Assembly (NCBI GenBank): GCA_958510825.1
Contig: OY294049.1
Span: 23,326,945 to 23,390,944, forward strand
Length of the DNA stretch: 64,000 bases
Origin: Brachypterus glaber
Taxonomy: Eukaryota; Arthropoda; Insecta; Coleoptera; Kateretidae
Reading direction: 5' to 3'
Shown here: piece by piece, positions 53,391 through 64,000 of the stretch
How the letters are laid out: each line of letters opens with the position of its first letter
Numbering within the stretch: position 1 is the first letter of the stretch
Program-made: the position numbers and the translations under genes
Notes under the pieces: model-generated
What the model saw: only the letters and a program-made list of their open reading frames with translations
The model's database searches: none
Told to the model about the DNA's origin: nothing

Positions 53391-53815
53391 TATAAATTTT
53401 TGGATTCCATTTTAGCTTAGAATGATTCGCTTAACCATCATTGAGCAAAATACAAAACAACTTTTCTTCTATTTAAAAAATCAAGGAGAAATTATTGTTT
53501 TTAGGGGTGCTTGAATTTGCTTATTTTTCGCTAAAAACTTGAATAACTCAAAAACTACTGGAGATAGACATAACGTATTATACATTAAAATAAAGAAAAT
53601 TTAATGCAAATTTTAAAAATTAAAAAATATATGGGGTGTTTCATTTAAAAAATTAAAGTTGAGTGCCACTTCCGGTACAACCGGAAGTGGCACAAGCATG
53701 AAAACATTTTTAATCGATTGCCCATATTCAAAAACCCCAAAGTGCAAATTAGCAGACTTTCAAAGTTATTGGTTCTCCATAAACGTTTAATAGGCCACTT
53801 CCGTGAATATCCCTG

Positions 53816-54614
53816 TATATATCTGACTTAGTTAAGTCCTCAAATGACTTTAGTGACAAGTTAGATTTAAATGGTACAATTTTTGGGTGTAGTACTTTTT
53901 AAAGATCGCAACTGTACGCCCTTTTGAGTAAATATAAATACACCACTGAAAGAAGTCCGATATAATGCCGAGAAGCCACAGAATAGGCTTGAACAAGGTC
54001 TGAAGCGGATCTAAAACCCCCGTACTATTTGTAGACCTAGAAGACCTGAAGGACACCGTAGAGTACGGATGCCCTTCAGGCCAGATTTGGTGGTCTATGA
54101 AAAGTACGGATGAGCTTTAGGTTTGCTTCGTAGGCCGGTGATACCCCCTCCGAAAAAGAAATTGATAATCGCCTAGGTCATATCCTGTTTTTTTTTTGGT
54201 CTCTAAAATAATATCTGAAATTGGCCCTAGAGACCATTTTTTCCCAAATTTAAAGATAGGTTTTGAAAAAAATAGGTCCATAAAGATTAAGGATGCGGGT
54301 GCGAACATTTACCTTATAACGGCAGTACAGCTCGTCGTTCCTTCGCTTATTACCTACCTACCTACCGTATGTACTTAATATCGGTTTTACTTAAGCTCTA
54401 TTCTCACTTATCATGCAAAGTTTCGGCTTTGTTATAAAGACTGCACCTTGCAGCCTACTTCGATGTACACAGGATGTTGGCATTTTCAACATTAAGAATA
54501 ATTATAAAAATAAAGATATAGTCAAATTCGTAGATATTTGGACTGATGTCATCTCAAAATAGCACCTGAATACTAGCATGTTTTGCATTTCACCCATTTT
54601 TTTTTATGGTAATT
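53816..54614. other. non-coding stretch
   Basis: 53990-54130 is less AT-rich with repeated AGTACGGATG / CGTACTATT-type words. A hairpin GGTCTCTA / TAGAGACC lies at about 54200-54236, and a short (CTAC)n run at 54352-54364. No gene. Confidence 0.5.
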
Positions 54615-55163
54615 GGCTGTTCTGGATGATCCCTAATAGCAAATTACCAGACTTAGAATTCGTTACGTACCGTAGTTATTGAGTTTATTTATTGAACGAT
54701 GTATTTATTGAACGATTCAACAATTTTGAAACTAGTACTAGCTACTATCAGGGCCGTGAGCAGGATTTGCTCTTGGGGTAAAATTCTACAATCTTAAATA
54801 AAAGAACGTAAGAAAGACCTAGCGCCGCAGGAGAAATTTTTTACAAATTTAATGGTCTATTTTAATTTTAAATTTTTCTTTTCATTGGGAAAAAATGGCT
54901 GTTCTGGATGATCCCTAATAGCAAATTACCAGACTTAGAATTCGTTACGTACCGTAGTTATTGAGTTTATTTATTGAACGATGTATTTATTGAACGATTC
55001 AACAATTTTGAAACTAGTACTAGCTACTATCAGGGCCGTGAGCAGGATTTGCTCTTGGGGTAAAATTCTACAATCTTAAATAAAAGAACGTAAGAAAGAC
55101 CTAGCGCCGCAGGAGAAATTTTTTACAAATTTAATGGTCTATTTTAATTTTAAATTTGTCTTT
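54615..55163. repeat. 282-bp tandem duplication
   Basis: GGCTGTTCTGGATGATCCCT begins at 54615 and again at 54897; the copies are nearly identical over about 265 bp. The duplication is much younger than the degenerate array it lies in. Confidence 0.92.
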
Positions 55164-55610
55164 TAAATTTAAATTAATTAAATTTAAATTAATTAAATTT
55201 AAATTTAAAAGTTACAAAAATGCAGGAAATTTTAGGGTGGCAGGCGAAACTTTTTCTAATTTCACTCATAAGTTCCACAATCCTAAATAGAGAAAAATTT
55301 AAGAAAGCCCTAGTGCCACAGGCAATTTTTTTTAAACTTGATGATCTATTTTAATTTTTAAAGAGTTTTATTATTCTAAATTTCACAAAAAATTCAAAAG
55401 AGCTCTGGCTCCGCAGGCGAAAGTTTTTACGAATTTCACGCTTAAGTTCTACAATCTTAAATAAAAAAATGTAAGAAAGCCTTAGTGCCACAGGCAATTT
55501 ATTTTACAAACTTTTATTTTAAAACAGTTTTATAATTCAAATTTCACCAGAATGTAAGAAAGATCTAGCGCCGCAGTCCAAAATTTTTATGAATTTAAAG
55601 GTCCACTTGA
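54780..55610. repeat. degenerate array around CTAGCGCCGCAGG
   Basis: CTAGCGCCGCAGG, or variants such as CTAGTGCCACAGG and CTGGCTCCGCAGG, recurs about seven times (54821, 55103, 55235, 55309, 55404, 55480, 55566), each time followed by AAATTTTTTACAAATTT-like sequence and often preceded by TAAGAAAG. Units are roughly 75-130 bp. Confidence 0.75.
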
Positions 55611-56240
55611 GCAGCAATATACAAATTACCTTCCAAATTACAGAATACAATAATAATAAATCAATTAAAAAAGTAATTAAACCTTTTTAGCCAAAATTCA
55701 CAGTTTTTTAATATTTCCCTGTATTTTATGCAAAAAGTAGCTAAATTCCAGGTTTTCTAAATGATCCCTTTTAATTCCCTGACTTTTCCCTATTTTTCCT
55801 AATCTGTAGAAACCCTGTACAAAGAAAACTATCAGAAAATAGATGTACATAATATATATTATATACTTATAAGATTACAGTCATTTAAATTTCGCTTGAT
55901 TAAAATTTTTCCTAATCAGAAATGTCAGAAAATTTTAAAAATTGTAGTTTAAAACCCTCCTGGGGAGGCTTGAAGGTTCTGAGAAGAAAAAATATTCTTA
56001 GAACATTCTTAGAATAATTTTAGAATAATCCCAGAAAATTTGTTATATAAGGGCAGCGAATGATGCCTAAGTAATAATTGGCCAATTAAAATCAAGGCAC
56101 GTTTTTATATAAAATTAATTGTTCTGAATGTTAAAGATTTGTTCTTAAATATTGTAGAAATTAAAACTTTCAAGAAAGGATAAAAGTATTTATTCACAAT
56201 TATACAGTAAAATGTCCCTTTAATACATTATAAAAGTGTA
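55611..56240. other. non-coding stretch
   Basis: AT-rich DNA with a few ATTCTTAGAAT-like short palindromes near 55990-56040. No gene. Confidence 0.5.
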
Positions 56241-57446
56241 CAGGGTTATTTAGAAATAGGGTCATTAATTTTAAGAAGTAATTCTACATAGGAATACATG
56301 AATAAAAGTTCCTATAAATATATATCTAAAAATGCCTCTTTGAAAGTGGCTAAAAAAATCTTTTTTTATTTGATAACTCAGGAACCCTTTGAGATTTACC
56401 AACGAGGTTTTGCATGTGAACTTAAAGTCCCTCCTTCATATGTTATTTTTATGTACCTACTTATTTTAACCAGAAACGTGCCAAACGGGGAAGCCTTATC
56501 AGTTTTTCGTCCCAAAGTTTTTTTCTGTGTAACTTTTTTATAATAACTTTACCACAGGTTGATTAATTTAAAGTTCCAGTCTGGGATTGTTTCTCGTAAA
56601 AAATCGGGTTGGGATAAGAGGATAAAATGGGGTAAAAACAATTTTTTTTAATTTATTTTTCGTTTTAGGAAAAAAGAAACTTTTTTTGAAAAAAGTTTTT
56701 TTGCAAAATTTTTATTTTAATTTTTGTTTTTTTATTTTGTTGGCAGTGCTATTTTATTATTGGAACAAGATTCCTTAGGTCAAAATACTTAAAAAAGGTA
56801 CTCCTGTTTTAATACTGTAGGATTAACCGTTTTCGAGAAGGTGAAATTTCACGTTATAAGACGACAAATTAGGATTGATTTATCATCATTAAAATGTTGG
56901 TTTTCACTATTTTAGTATTTAATTTTTCGTCCTCAAACCGTGAAATTTCACGTTCAAATTATTTTTTCTTGAAAACAGTTAATCCTACAGTATTATAACA
57001 AGAGTACATTTTCTATGTATCTTGACCTGAGGAATCATGTTCCAATAATAAACTTACAAAAAAAAAGAAATACATTTGGGACATGCCTCAGGTTAAAATA
57101 AGTACATTAAAATAACTTATGAAGATGAGCCTTATTAGTTCACATGCAAAAGGTCGTTGCTATATCTCAAAGGGATCCTGAGTTATTAAATAAAAACAGA
57201 ATTTTTTAGCCACTTTCAAGGAGGCTTAGCTTCCTAACGACGCATTTTTAGACATAGGTTTATAGGAAAACCTCGTTGCTGTATTTCAAAGGGTTCCTGA
57301 GTTATAAAATAAAAACCTTTCCACATTCAAAGGGACTTAGCTCCATACGACGCATTTTTAGAAATATGTTTATAGGCACTTCTTTTTATATTTTCCTTTG
57401 TAGAATCAATCCTTAAAATTATTGACCCTTTATCTGAATAACCCTG
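56241..57446. mobile_element. 1.2-kb foldback element
   Basis: The ends CAGGGTTATT (56241) and AATAACCCTG (57446) are inverted and flanked by TA (56239-56240 and 57447-57448). The two halves are diverged inverted copies over most of their length, meeting near 56950, with shared GAACCCTTTGAGAT, AACGAGGTTTTGC and GGTCAAAATAC blocks. There is no coding capacity. The left half is related to 7120-7460 in the BEL/Pao LTR-like segment. Confidence 0.85.
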
Positions 57447-58532
57447 TATTATTATTATTTACCTTTAAACAACTTAAAGAAATATATCTTTTCTAACCAA
57501 GGGCAGAAAAGAGCTCTTTTCTAACCTATTTCAGCTTTAGGTTATGTCTCATAGATGGCGAAACAATCGCCAAATCAAGATAAGAAAATCCAAACATTTT
57601 TGTTTGTTTCTATTACAAATACTTTAAGTATAAAATATTTATGTAAAAGTAAAATTAACAAGAACAATGAATAACTAATTTTAATTTTAAGTTATATTAT
57701 ATTACATAAGGGGTGTTCCATAAAATACGTCACACCTTTTTAGGTGATTTTAGACCCCCCCCCCATGTCACATATTGTCACAAAGTCTTGATCCTGAAAA
57801 AATATAAAGTTTTTTAATTTAATATTTTCTAATTATTATTACTTATTCAAAGAATTTTTAAGTATAGCATACAAAGCAAAAAAAAGCATACAAATTTATG
57901 TATGTGAAACAGGAAATATAATTTTCATTTACCTTTAGTTTTCTTGACTTTATATTTTTATAGTAGCTGTTGTTGGGTTGCCTATAATGCAAGCCTCTTA
58001 TGTAAATCAGGTCAAAATTGACAGTTTGCTAATTAAATTAGATTTCTGTAGATATGTTCCCATATAAAACAGTAAAATTGTACTGTTTTACAATTTCATA
58101 AGCAAAATACCGTATATTTTGATGGTTTTTTATGAAATTTAAAATAACTAAATCAAAAATAAAGTAATTTGTATAAAATCTAGACATAAATAAAATATCC
58201 CAAGTTATATCTTGGTCAAACTAGTAAGGTTATAACTATATTTCTATTCTATTTTTGACTTGAAATACAGAAATATTTGTATTAAAAAACATAACAGACA
58301 TCATAAAAGGCTGTGATAAAAGGTGGAATTTAAAACGAAGTGAGCTAAATTCGTAGAATCTACAAGTAAATTAAGGCAAACGTAAATACGTGAAATTAGG
58401 CAAACCTACATACATAAATATCAAAAATATCAAACTAGTTCCATATAAGGCGTTTTCTGAAGAACAAAAGAGTGTGTTACATGTCATTTTCATAAGGGAT
58501 CGTAGGAAAAATATATTGCAGCGTCAGAACTT
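57447..58532. other. non-coding stretch
   Basis: 57716-57790 (GGGGTGTTCCATAAAATACG, followed by a run of C at 57755-57764) looks like a common dispersed insect repeat. The rest is AT-rich without recognisable features. Confidence 0.5.
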
Positions 58533-58757
58533 TCATGAGATGCTTACGCCTTTTTTTCTCATGCGGGCAACATAGTTGTGGTAAGCCGAAGGATATCGAT
58601 GATCAGTAATTTTTGTTAGCTCGCTGACTGGAAGAGTTAAAATTTGTCCAGTGAACTGGAAGGCCTGCACACGCCGATAATGCACACTTTCACGACTAGT
58701 CACTCCTCTCCACACGAAACTTGGATAAGGGAGTAATTTTTTATAATACACTGTCAA
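58533..58757 (-). CDS. small ORF of unknown identity
   Basis: A 74-codon frame with an ATG at 58757 and TGA at 58533. Its composition is more balanced than the flanks, and the predicted peptide (VWRGVTSRESVHYRRVQAFQ, HNYVARMRKKG) is of ordinary globular complexity. I do not recognise it. It could be a degraded exon or processed copy of a host gene, or part of an unrecognised repeat. No splice sites or polyadenylation signals were convincingly linked to it. Confidence 0.3.
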   Translation of the reverse strand: MTVYYKKLLPYPSFVWRGVTSRESVHYRRVQAFQFTGQILTLPVSELTKITDHRYPSAYHNYVARMRKKGVSIS

Positions 58758-59909
58758 ATTATTATAAAAATTGGGTGAATGAAAATAAATTTAAATATCC
58801 TACTTAAAAAATAAAAGAAACTCGTATGGTTTAAAATAAAAGCAATATATTTTGCATCGACAGCTTTTTAATTAAATTATTAATAACAAATTAATTATTA
58901 GTATTAATTACAACAGTAAGCGGCATAGCCGATGAGACTGTGTCCCTAAAAAATAAATAAAATAATACAATAACATTTTTCTAAATACAACTCTTGCTTT
59001 TTTTTATATGACTTCATAGGGTAAAACCCCCAATTATTGGCACATAAGAAATTTTCCACATATATATCATTATAACTTATTAAATATTTCATGTTATTAA
59101 GAATAAAATATTTTACATCATTTAGTAGTTATTCTATTTTATATATTATATAAAATTTAAACTGATATCTTAATAATATTAAAGAATTTTTTAAATTAAT
59201 TACAAGAATACACAATTTCGTATTATTGGCACCTTTTTGCTAATTTGGCATCCAGATTTTCCTATTATTGGCACCTAATTTTTGATTTAAAGCAACGGAA
59301 AAAAAATATTAAGTACCTACTTTTTGTTGAATAATAAACATTTTAGTATCAAAATAAATATTTAAATTGGAATATTGCAGTTTAATACATATTAAGTAAA
59401 GTCTGTAAACAAAAACTCAAATTTATTTTAGAAATACAACATTTTAAATTAAAGTTAAAATATTAGTTACCTAATAGTTACCTAATACTTATTGGTATCC
59501 ATGAAATAATACCTAGTTACCTAGGTACACTTATCTAAAAGAATTATTAGGTTTTTAGACTAATTTTGATGGGCAAGTTTTTCATACAATAAACCTGTGC
59601 CAATAATAGGACTTTAATATAATTTGGAAACCTATTATGGGCACCGTGATAAAAAATTAAATTCTAAAGAAAAATTAAGTTTATAGACAAAATTAAGTGT
59701 AAAATTTATATACGTACATATGCATTGAGGAAAAACTGTAACTGGTTGCCAATAATTGGAATAGGATTTTTACTAAAGAGGCTAATTATTGGCACCTGTG
59801 CCAATAATTAGAATTTAGTTTAATTTTGTATACTTTTATATATTGGGAAATATATTATGATTTTTTATATTAAGTTTTTTATAACGTAAAAACTTGGATA
59901 TGTTTTTTA
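58758..59909. other. AT-rich stretch with TATTGGCA motif cluster
   Basis: No gene. It contains eight or so copies of TATTGGCA / TGCCAATA (see findings), ending just before the proposed LTR of the Mag-like element. Confidence 0.6.
59782..59811. repeat. hairpin of two TATTGGCA motifs
   Basis: CTAATTATTGGCA and TGCCAATAATTAG are perfect inverted 13-mers around CCTG. It is the densest part of the motif cluster. Confidence 0.85.
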
Positions 59910-60052
59910 TGTAGTAGCCGCCTCGGCGATTTCAGTATTGTATAGACAGTAAGCAATATACGTTGTAAATTCAACTGTGTGTTTAATTATTTAAATTGAT
60001 AATTAACAACCAAAAATTAATTGTTGTTATTTGGTTAGCACCCAAATTAACA
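59910..60052 (+). repeat. proposed 5' LTR of the Mag-like element
   Basis: Starts TGTAGTAGCCGCC and ends TTAACA, giving about 143 bp; a start at 59901 is also possible. The call rests on TG/CA ends, on the PBS just downstream and on the distance to gag. Confidence 0.5.
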
Positions 60053-60053
60053 C

Positions 60054-60062
60054 TGGCGACGA
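60054..60062 (+). other. candidate primer binding site
   Basis: TGGCGACGA lies 1 nt after the proposed LTR end. It is complementary to the 3' end of a tRNA-Ser (GCT-type) as I recall it; the match breaks down after nine bases. Confidence 0.5.
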
Positions 60063-60126
60063 ACTGATGGTTAATTGTTATAAACAATTAGTGTAAAATT
60101 AAGTGCAATAAATTTCCACGTGCAAA

Positions 60127-60916
60127 ATGACCGAAAAAACGGTAATGTCGGTTGGACACCTTCGCGAGTTTGATGTGAACCTTAATGACTGGAGTATTTT
60201 TAAACCCCGGTTAACAAACTATTTTGAAACAAATGGCATATCCGATGAAGGAAAGAAAAGGGCCATATTTTTGAACCTATTAACGGAAGATTCATATCGA
60301 TTGATATTTAACCTTTGTGTGCCTAAGTGTCCCGAAGAAAAAAAGTTTTCTAAATTAGTAAAACTTTTTACCGAATATTTTGGAAGCAAAAAGGCCGTGT
60401 TTGTTGAAAGGTATAAATTTTATAACGCATTCAAGACGCCAGCAGAATCCATTAATGAATGGGCTGCAAGTTCGATCCCTAACTGCAGCTTGTGAATTTG
60501 GGGACGAATTGAACATGTGTCTTCGAGATCGCTTTATAATGGGTTTAGAAAATGGGGGTTCAATCATGAATCATTTGTTTGAAGAAAAAAACGACATATC
60601 ATTCGATGACGCTGTGAAGATAGCGGCCTGCAAGCAAGCAACGTTCGAAAATTTGAAATTGGCGCCGTGTTCCAGTTCCGCTGTGAAACAAGAGGTATTT
60701 CAGCTGCGTGGAGCGCAAAAACCCAGGTCCGATTCCCGTCAAGTGAGGGGAGAGCGGAGAGAACGCTGTACAGTATGCGGACGCAACAATCACCAGGTTA
60801 ATAAATGTCAGTATAAGGATTGCATATGTCATGTGTGTAAACAAAAGGGTCATCTTGCCCCGATGTGCCCTAATAAACAAAATTCATACAATAAAAATAA
60901 TTCAAAAAAACAATAA
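60127..60916 (+). pseudogene. Mag-like gag
   Basis: The first frame (ATG at 60127, to about 60470) has the gypsy capsid pattern (VNLNDWSIFKPRLTNYFETN, KRAIFLNLLTEDSYRL). A frameshift near 60470 moves it to the frame ending at 60916, which continues VRSLTAACEFGDELN and carries two CX2CX4HX4C zinc knuckles (C130-C143 and C150-C163 in that frame). It ends at a TAA just after a run of seven A. Capsid and nucleocapsid functions are clear. Confidence 0.9.
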
Positions 60917-62903
60917 AAATAATTATAATAAATCGCATAATTATATTGAGTCAGAAAGTTATCTTTTTAGCATTTCAGAAAACATTTTTAATGTTGAAGA
61001 CGGTCAACAAAACAAACCTTTTTTGTTACCCGTCGTTATTGACAATAAAAAAATTTCATTTCATGCCGACACCGGTGCGTGTATAAGTGCGATTTCATAT
61101 GATTTTTATAAAAACAATTTTAGCGATAAAAAGTTAAATAAAACAGATAAGGAAATATTTGTTTATACAGGACAAAAATTTAGTCCTATGGGCAGTATTA
61201 AATTAAATTTTTCGTACAATAACTCCAATAATGATGTCGAAATTTTTGTTATAAAAAATGGTGGCCCACCAATTTTGGGTCGGGATTTTTTCACTATTTT
61301 TAACATGGGTCTGTCCCAATTAAATTATTGTGACGATAACTATGAAATTGAGCAATTAAAGTCAGAATTTAAGGAACTATTAGAGCCCAAATTAGGTACT
61401 TTCAATAAACATAAAATTAAAATTTCTTTAAAGGATGACAAAGTTGCCCCAAAGTTTTTCAGAGCGCGAAGCATACCCTATGCTATTAAGAAAAAGGTCG
61501 AGGATGAACTAAATAGGTTATTAGAGCTGGATGTTATCTCTAAAGTGGACTATAGTCAATGGGCCACTCCGGTCGTCCCGATTTTTAAGCAAAATGGGCA
61601 AATACGGCTCTGTGCAGATTTTAAAGTCACTATAAATCCTCACATTGAAGTGTTGCAGCATCCCTTACCTCGTGCAGAGGAGCTATTTGCCAAGGTAAGT
61701 GGAGGTGAGGAGTTTACAAAGTTAGATTTGAGTAATGCTTATCAGCAAATACTACTAGATGAGGATTCTAAATTATTGGTAGTAATTTCAACCCATTTAG
61801 GTCTTTTTAAGTACCATAGATTACCCTTTGGGGTATCTTCAGGCCCCGCCGAATTCCAGAAAATTATGGAGGCCCTATTTACAGGTCTTGAGGGAGTTTG
61901 CGTGTTTATTGACGATATTTTAATCACTGCGCCCTCTAGAAAATTACATATGGCTCGATTATGTCAGGTTTTGAAAATATTACAAGATTCCGGTTTTAAA
62001 ATTTCCTTAGAAAAATCTTTCTTTTTTCAAAAATCCGTAAAATACCTGGGCTATATGATCTGAAAAGACGGAATTTCCCCATGTAGTGATAAAATTGAGG
62101 CAATACAAAAGGCTCCTATTCCTCAAAACATTACGCAATTAAAATCTTTTTTAGGGTTAGTTAATTACTACGGTAAATTCATAAACAATTTAGCAAACAT
62201 TTTGTATCCTCTGTATAACCTGTTAAAAAAATCAGTCAAGTGGGAGTGGTCTGAAAGTTGTAATGAATCTTTTAATATAATAAAAAATAAATTTACATCT
62301 AGTGACATTTTAGTTCATTATGATTCTAATATGCCTATCAAATTATTCGTAGATGCTTCAGATTACGCTATTGGTGCCTTGCTCTGTCACGTCATAGATA
62401 AAATAGACAAACCTATTGCCTATGCGTCTAGGGTCATGAATTCAGCAGAGGTTTCTTACTCCCAATTGGAAAAAGAGGGACTTGCTATAATATTTGGGTT
62501 GTGTAAATTTCACGATTATCTTTATTTAAGGACTTTTACGCTTGTCACTGATAATTTACCACTTGCATCGATTTTTAGTCCTACTAAGGCCATACCGCAG
62601 TTTTCAGCTAACAGGTTGCGTCGCTGGGCAGTAATTTTATCAAATTATAATTATAAAATTGAATTTGTAAAATCTGAAAAAAATAAGTCGGATTTTTTAT
62701 CCAGACTGCCTATTGAATCACCCTGTATAGATAAAAATATGGAAAAGGTAGACTTAAATTATGAAAATTATTTTGGTAGCATTTCTGAGGTTCAAATTAA
62801 GTTCTCAGTAGTACGCCAATGTACAGAAAAGGATATTTTTTTACAAAAAATTATTAAATGTGTTAAGTCAGGTTTTTGGCCTAGTGTTTTTTTTTTTAAT
62901 TGA
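60831..62903 (+). pseudogene. Mag-like protease, RT and RNase H
   Basis: The frame overlaps the gag end and is +1 relative to it; the A7C run at 60904-60911 lies in the overlap. It has the protease HADTGACISAI, RT with KLDLSNAYQQI (first Asp), FGVSSGPAEFQKIME and the catalytic box FIDDILIT, then RNase H FVDASDYAIGALL and DNLPLASIF. A TGA at 62061-62063, in the GYMI-KDGIS motif, is the only stop inside this frame up to 62903. The frame is lost in a T-run at 62886-62898. Confidence 0.92.
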
Positions 62904-64000
62904 AAACTTTAAACCTTTTTTAAATAAAAGACTAGAGTTATCAGTAGAATCTGATTGTTTAATCTGGAATAATCGACTGGTGATCCCAGACAAATTACAA
63001 AAACAAATATTAGAACAATTACATGCAACACACATGGGCGTAAGCAAAATGAAGGGTTTGGCAAGGTCTTATTTTTGGTGGGGGTCCTTAGATAAAGACA
63101 GAAATGTTTTGTAAGCAATGCGATGCCTGCAACTTAAATAGTCAAGCACCTAAAAAAAATGTTTTATCGCCCTGGCCTTGGCCAGAAAAAGCATGGGAAA
63201 GAATTCATTTAGACTTTTGTACGCTTTTTAATAAAAACTTTTTAATATTGGTCGACGCGCATTCAAAGTGGCCTGAAGTAACGTTAATGACGTCAACCAC
63301 TACTCAAGCTACAATAACTGTTTTGAGGTATACATTTGCCAGGTTCGGACTCCCTGTTTTTTTATGTTGCGATAACGGCCCATCGTTCCGTTCACAGGAA
63401 TTTAAATCATTTTTAGAAAAAAAATGGAATTAAGTTAATTTTATCTTCCCCATATCACGCCCAGAGCAATGGTCAGGCGGAGTGTGGAGTGAAAATAGTA
63501 AAAAATGGTCTCAAAAAGGCTTTTTGTTGTGAAAACCAAAATTTAGACATTCATCATGTTCTGTGTAATTTTTTATTTGATTACAGGAATTCTAAACACT
63601 CCACTACGGGTGTAACTCCCGCGGAGTTAATGTTTCGTCATAAAATAAATGACCGATTTAGTTTATTGTCACCCTTTTCTCAATCTACGGTAAAAGAAAA
63701 TGTCATAAATAGTCAAAATAGACAAATTCAAAATTTTAAGGGGAGAGGTTTGGTGTCATTTAATTTTGGTGATACGGTGTTAGCTAGATATTATTCAAAT
63801 AATAAATATTTTTGGGCTAAAGGTATCATTAATAAAAAACTAAGTAAAAATCTTTATGAGGTAAATGTTTCGGAATTTAATGCTGTATGGAAACGTCACG
63901 CAAATCAGTTAAATAAATATATTAAATCTGAACCCTTACCTATACTACCCGATCCGTCTCAAAATATATCGGAAGTTAAAAATACGGAAAGTAATGTCGA
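62860..64000 (+). pseudogene. Mag-like integrase, cut by the window end
   Basis: Three frames. 62860-63114 has the zinc-domain His part (LEQLHATHMGVSKMKGLARS). 63104-63433 has the zinc Cys pair (CKQCDAC), the first Asp (HLDFC) and the second (CDNGPSF). 63434-64000 has the terminal Glu (YHAQSNGQAECGVK) and the C-terminal domain (NFGDTVLARYYSN, WKRHANQLNKY). Frameshifts lie near 63110 and in the A-run at 63417-63424. Catalytic residues are kept. The reading frame is open to the edge. Confidence 0.88.

Larger units (their letters stand above)
50902..53815. mobile_element. palindromic element split at its centre by a mariner
   Basis: Outer arms 50902-51324 and 53391-53815 are inverted copies. 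The ends are TAGGGTTATTCACGGAAG (left) and the inverse of CAGGGATATTCACGGAAG (right), with flanking TA on both sides. Each arm carries CCACTTCCGG..CCGGAAGTGG. Without the inner element, the arms would meet at AAAAATTATA/TATAAATTTTT, an almost perfect 850-bp palindrome. Confidence 0.85.
59910..64000 (+). mobile_element. Mag-like Ty3/gypsy element, right end cut by the window
   Basis: Short proposed LTR, PBS, gag with two zinc knuckles, then protease, RT, RNase H and integrase in pol. The short LTR and gag type fit the Mag lineage. At least five breaks are seen. The element continues past 64000, so its 3' LTR cannot be compared. Confidence 0.85.

Noticed and set aside
1..64000. tRNA, rRNA or snRNA genes
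   Set aside because: I looked for tRNA-like box A/box B pairs and conserved RNA motifs by eye and found none convincing. A covariance-model scan was not possible here.

Overview
The window looks like one long stretch of repeat-rich, AT-rich arthropod DNA, most likely an insect. The basis is the mix of element families: BEL/Pao, errantivirus-like and Mag-like Ty3/gypsy LTR elements, non-LTR retrotransposons, DD34E Tc1 and DD41D mariner transposons, a Crypton tyrosine recombinase and many TA-flanked foldback elements. I found no confident host gene, no tRNA or rRNA and no CRISPR. The species cannot be named from this sequence. There is one assembly gap (N) at 17083-17282.

Layout. 1-6013: non-coding DNA with small tandem repeats and a broken Tc1 transposase copy. 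6014-17082: a BEL/Pao element on the minus strand. Its 3' half and a 1.68-kb LTR-like segment are present twice in a 4151-bp tandem duplication that starts exactly at the LTR edge. After the gap, 17283 to about 20095 is a second, different BEL/Pao element (minus) with a gag that runs into RT and the protease region missing. 20096-25709: a 5'-truncated errantivirus-like Ty3/gypsy element (plus) with RT-RNase H, integrase, then a macrodomain ORF that closely resembles the ADP-ribosyl-hydrolase TARG1/OARD1, then an uninterrupted envelope ORF. 25710-28118: non-coding. 28119-30890 (minus) and 31152-32420 (plus): two truncated non-LTR retrotransposons. 32421-39200: a dense field of foldback/MITE-like palindromes. 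39205-42870: a non-LTR element (plus) with ORF1 tail, endonuclease and RT, carrying several breaks. 43282-48371: a Crypton-type tyrosine recombinase gene (minus) split by a 3.8-kb Tc1-like transposon with 0.7-kb terminal inverted repeats. 48911-49161: a 3' scrap of a further non-LTR element with a 13-bp target duplication. 50902-53815: a palindromic element whose exact centre holds an intact DD41D mariner. 53816-59900: tandem repeats, a 1.2-kb foldback element and one unassigned small ORF. 59910-64000: the 5' part of a Mag-like Ty3/gypsy element (plus) that runs off the right edge.

How the parts relate. Nothing here forms a host pathway. The window is a record of nested insertions, and several can be ordered: the non-LTR copy at 31.2-32.4 kb entered an older inverted repeat whose empty-site form is still visible at 36.0 kb; the Tc1 element entered a Crypton; the DD41D mariner entered the TA centre of a palindrome. 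The most unusual item is the macrodomain ORF between pol and env, which keeps both residues known to be catalytic in TARG1 and could be joined to pol by a -1 shift at a run of six A. The mariner transposase and the envelope are the only long element ORFs without a visible break.
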